NCBI RefSeq assembly: GCF_001956045.1
Contig: NZ_MRTH01000008.1
Span: 261,667 to 325,666, forward strand
DNA length: 64,000 bases
Reading direction: 5' to 3'
Origin: Paenibacillus sp. FSL H7-0331
Lineage (GTDB): Bacteria > Bacillota > Bacilli > Paenibacillales > NBRC-103111
Positions 62,130 to 64,000 of this stretch are shown in pieces. A program made the position numbers and the translations under genes. Every line of letters begins with the position of its first letter. Position 1 is the first letter of the stretch. The notes beneath the pieces were generated by a model. That model had not been told where the DNA came from. It was given only the letters and a program-made list of their open reading frames with translations, and did no database searches.

Positions 62130-62642
62130 GTGAATCATAACGAACCTACGGATGCCCCTCGAGCCTTGGAGTTTCGCGCTATGTGTCTTGAAGATATTCC
62201 GATCATTTGTGAGATTGAGCAGGAAGCATTCACGACACCATGGACCTCGGCAGCCTTTTATAATGAATTAACAAACAATCAATTCGCTCGTTATATGGTC
62301 ATGGATTCGGAAGAAGGCGTGCTTGGCTATGGCGGAATGTGGATCATCGTCGACGAAGCGCACATTACCAACATTGCCGTCGGTAAGAGGCATAGAGGGA
62401 AAAAGCTTGGTGAAAGACTGCTGAGAGAGATGCAAAAAACAGCTGTTTTTCTTGGGGCTGCACGAATGACACTGGAAGTAAGGCCCTCTAACCGCATAGC
62501 CCAGGCATTGTATGAAAAGCTTGGGTTTTATGGAGTCGGTGTACGACGCGGGTACTATACAGACAATCAGGAAGATGCAATCATCATGTGGGCGGATTTG
62601 CCTGATTCCAAGCGCACGCTAAATAACTTACAGGGGAATTAA
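62130..62642 (+). CDS. rimI: Ribosomal protein S18 alanine N-acetyltransferase
   Basis: The 170-residue GNAT protein has the acetyl-CoA motif NIAVGKRHRGKKLGERLLREM and the C-terminal LEVRPSNRIAQALYEKLGF typical of RimI. It acetylates the N-terminus of a ribosomal protein; in bacilli the target is not always established. The start is GTG, 10 bases after GAGGAGG and three bases after the tsaB stop. Position between tsaB and tsaD is the usual one. Confidence 0.92.
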   Translation: MNHNEPTDAPRALEFRAMCLEDIPIICEIEQEAFTTPWTSAAFYNELTNNQFARYMVMDSEEGVLGYGGMWIIVDEAHITNIAVGKRHRGKKLGERLLREMQKTAVFLGAARMTLEVRPSNRIAQALYEKLGFYGVGVRRGYYTDNQEDAIIMWADLPDSKRTLNNLQGN

Positions 62643-62643
62643 A

Positions 62644-63708
62644 ATGAATAGCAACGATATGCAAGTAAATCAGTCTGCATCCGATCCCAATAAGCCCTTA
62701 TATATTTTGGCCATAGAGACGAGCTGCGATGAAACGTCAGTAGCCATTGTCGAGAACGGTACGATTATTAAGTCTAATATCGTTTCCAGTCAAATCGAAA
62801 CCCATGAACGCTTTGGTGGAGTCGTGCCTGAGCTGGCTTCACGCAAGCATGTGGAAAGCATTACCTGGATCATTGAAGAAGCTTTAGAAAAGTCGGGTGT
62901 CGCACCAAGCGACCTGTCGGCCATCGCAGTTACGCAGGGACCCGGGCTTATTGGAGCTTTACTGGTTGGAGTGGTGGCTGCCAAAGCATTGGCGTACGCC
63001 TTAGAGCTACCTTTAATTGCCGTTCATCATATTGCAGGTCATATATATGCCAATCAGCTTGTGCATGAGCTGCAGTATCCCTTGGTCTCGCTCGTTGTGT
63101 CGGGTGGACATACAGAGCTGGTTTATATTGAATCTGAGGGTAACTTCAAAATTATTGGTCAAACCCGGGATGATGCTGCAGGTGAAGCCTATGATAAAGT
63201 GGCGCGTGCTTTAAAGCTTCCATACCCTGGAGGCCCATATATTGATCGTCTGGCTCAGGAAGCGGGCGAGGCACTGGCTCTTCCTCGTGCGTGGCTGGAG
63301 TCGGATTCTTATGATTTTAGTTTCAGCGGACTCAAATCTGCTGTTTTATCTGCATTGAATCAGGCCAATATGAAGGGGCAGCCGCTTGATCCAGGATCTG
63401 TAGCCAAAGGCTTTCAAGCATCTGTTGTTGAGGTTCTGGTAGAAAAAGCATTGCGTGCCGTTAAGGCTTACGGAGCGAAGCAGCTGCTGCTGGCGGGAGG
63501 AGTAGCTGCGAATCAAGGACTGCGGCAGCAGCTGGCTGTACGTTGTGCGGAAGCAAATGTGCCGTTGCTTACACCGCCCCTTGGATTATGCACAGATAAT
63601 GCTGCTATGATCGGAGCGGCTGCCTATTTGAAGTTTCAGCGTGGACAGTTTTCGTCTTTGGATTTTAAGGCTGAGCCTCTTTTGAGTTTGGAAGAGTGGT
63701 CCGTATAA
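62644..63708 (+). CDS. tsaD: tRNA t6A transferase TsaD
   Basis: The 354 residues are full length. The ASKHA ATPase core starts LAIETSCDETSVAIV, and iron is bound by His129 and His133 in AVHHIAGH and by a C-terminal Asp in LCTDNAAMIGAAAYL. It transfers the threonylcarbamoyl group to A37 of tRNA. The N-terminus carries about 18 extra residues before the conserved start. AGGGG precedes the ATG, and the gene begins one base after the rimI stop. A strong terminator follows. Confidence 0.96.
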   Translation: MNSNDMQVNQSASDPNKPLYILAIETSCDETSVAIVENGTIIKSNIVSSQIETHERFGGVVPELASRKHVESITWIIEEALEKSGVAPSDLSAIAVTQGPGLIGALLVGVVAAKALAYALELPLIAVHHIAGHIYANQLVHELQYPLVSLVVSGGHTELVYIESEGNFKIIGQTRDDAAGEAYDKVARALKLPYPGGPYIDRLAQEAGEALALPRAWLESDSYDFSFSGLKSAVLSALNQANMKGQPLDPGSVAKGFQASVVEVLVEKALRAVKAYGAKQLLLAGGVAANQGLRQQLAVRCAEANVPLLTPPLGLCTDNAAMIGAAAYLKFQRGQFSSLDFKAEPLLSLEEWSV

Positions 63709-63717
63709 TCTGCTTCC

Positions 63718-63752
63718 TGAAGCCGTTCTGCTTATGTGCAGGGCGGCTTTTT
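63718..63752 (+). terminator. Terminator of the thiL-tsa operon
   Basis: AAGCCGTTCTGC pairs with GCAGGGCGGCTT (one G-U and one mismatch) and is followed by TTTT, eleven bases after the tsaD stop. Confidence 0.88.
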
Positions 63753-63805
63753 AATAGGATAAACCGTGCCTTCTAACTTCTTTATTAATAAATTGAAAAT
63801 AGTAC

Positions 63806-63834
63806 TTGCATTCTGTATCTGGATTTGTTATATT
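63806..63834 (+). promoter_or_regulatory. rRNA-type promoter 1
   Basis: TTGCAT (63806-63811), a 17-base spacer and TATATT (63829-63834), followed by the discriminator-like GTCGCTTCTGA. The same design recurs about 118 bases downstream. Confidence 0.7.
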
Positions 63835-63923
63835 ACTTCTTGTCGCTTCTGAGGCAGTCGAATTTGAAGGCATTGAAGAAGACAAAAATATTCATAAAAT
63901 TACAAAGTGTTTAAAAATAATAC

Positions 63924-63953
63924 TTGCAATTGAATGAATGAATGTGTTATATT
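63924..63953 (+). promoter_or_regulatory. rRNA-type promoter 2
   Basis: TTGCAA (63924-63929), an 18-base spacer and TATATT (63948-63953), followed by GTCGCTTTTGACGG. TACTTGCA, GTTATATT and GTCGCTT match promoter 1, indicating a tandem duplicated promoter. The gene served lies beyond the window; an rRNA operon is the likely one. Confidence 0.75.
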
Positions 63954-64000
63954 GATCAGGTCGCTTTTGACGGAATGTCGAAAATGATCGAAAAGAATTG

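Noticed and set aside
1..64000. CRISPR arrays, tRNA genes and prophage genes
   Set aside because: No regularly spaced repeats, no cloverleaf-like sequences and no phage structural genes were recognised on reading both strands.

Overview
The window reads as chromosomal DNA of a spore-forming member of the Bacillota, most likely Paenibacillus or a close relative. The evidence is a GerA-type germinant receptor operon, a SinI/SinR pair, a bacilli-type GlcD/GlcF pair, type II thymidine kinase, strong GGAGG ribosome binding sites throughout, frequent GTG/TTG starts and many U-tailed hairpin terminators. Base composition is near balanced. No plasmid or phage backbone genes are seen. The clear mobile DNA is one intact IS3-family element and one small MITE-like repeat. 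The assignment rests on gene content only.

Layout. 1-13.8 kb: the 3' end of a sugar-type solute-binding protein, a PhyH-family dioxygenase, a TM2 protein, a small lipoprotein, a very large pseudokinase/ATPase/LuxR regulator, an alpha/beta hydrolase, a DUF1904 protein, a PfkB sugar kinase, and a c-di-GMP-I riboswitch with terminator upstream of a FapA-like (DUF342) gene and an HD-GYP phosphodiesterase. 13.9-15.6 kb: an IS3-family element sitting in the loop of a terminator. 15.7-23.4 kb: an FAD oxidoreductase divergent from an AraC regulator, a Gfo/Idh/MocA dehydrogenase, an orphan CsoR-type copper sensor, a polyol dehydrogenase plus ROK fructokinase pair, and a GntR repressor. 23.5-35.6 kb: glcD-glcF behind a near-consensus promoter and a palindromic operator candidate, a short YvyF-like zinc protein, tdk, gltB-gltD separated by a palindromic element, a DUF4870 protein, and sinI-sinR.

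35.6-46.9 kb holds the two most interesting blocks, transcribed divergently from a shared 301-bp intergenic region. Leftward: glmS, a membrane HEAT-repeat protein, a processive family-2 glycosyltransferase, a pseudo-receiver protein with Asp replaced by Glu, and a membrane-anchored clan GH-A glycosidase. This looks like an amino-sugar exopolysaccharide system, ending tail-to-tail with sinR. Rightward: a UbiA-family decaprenyl-phosphate phosphoribosyltransferase homologue, an ArnE-like small flippase, a divergent-PAP2 phosphatase and a GT-C-like membrane protein. This looks like a compact polyprenyl-phosphate-pentose glycosylation cassette. Two SinR-box-like heptamers lie between the two blocks.

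46.9-64 kb: a secreted TIM-barrel-like protein, an SgrR-type regulator, a small unknown protein with a DUF4153/DUF4173 membrane protein, a HAD hydrolase, a gerA-gerC-(D subunit)-gerB operon, a cardiolipin synthase with an altered first HKD motif, a small acidic protein, and the housekeeping operon thiL-tsaE-tsaB-rimI-tsaD (thiamine diphosphate plus t6A tRNA modification). The window ends in tandem strong promoters of rRNA type, so an rRNA operon probably starts just beyond it.
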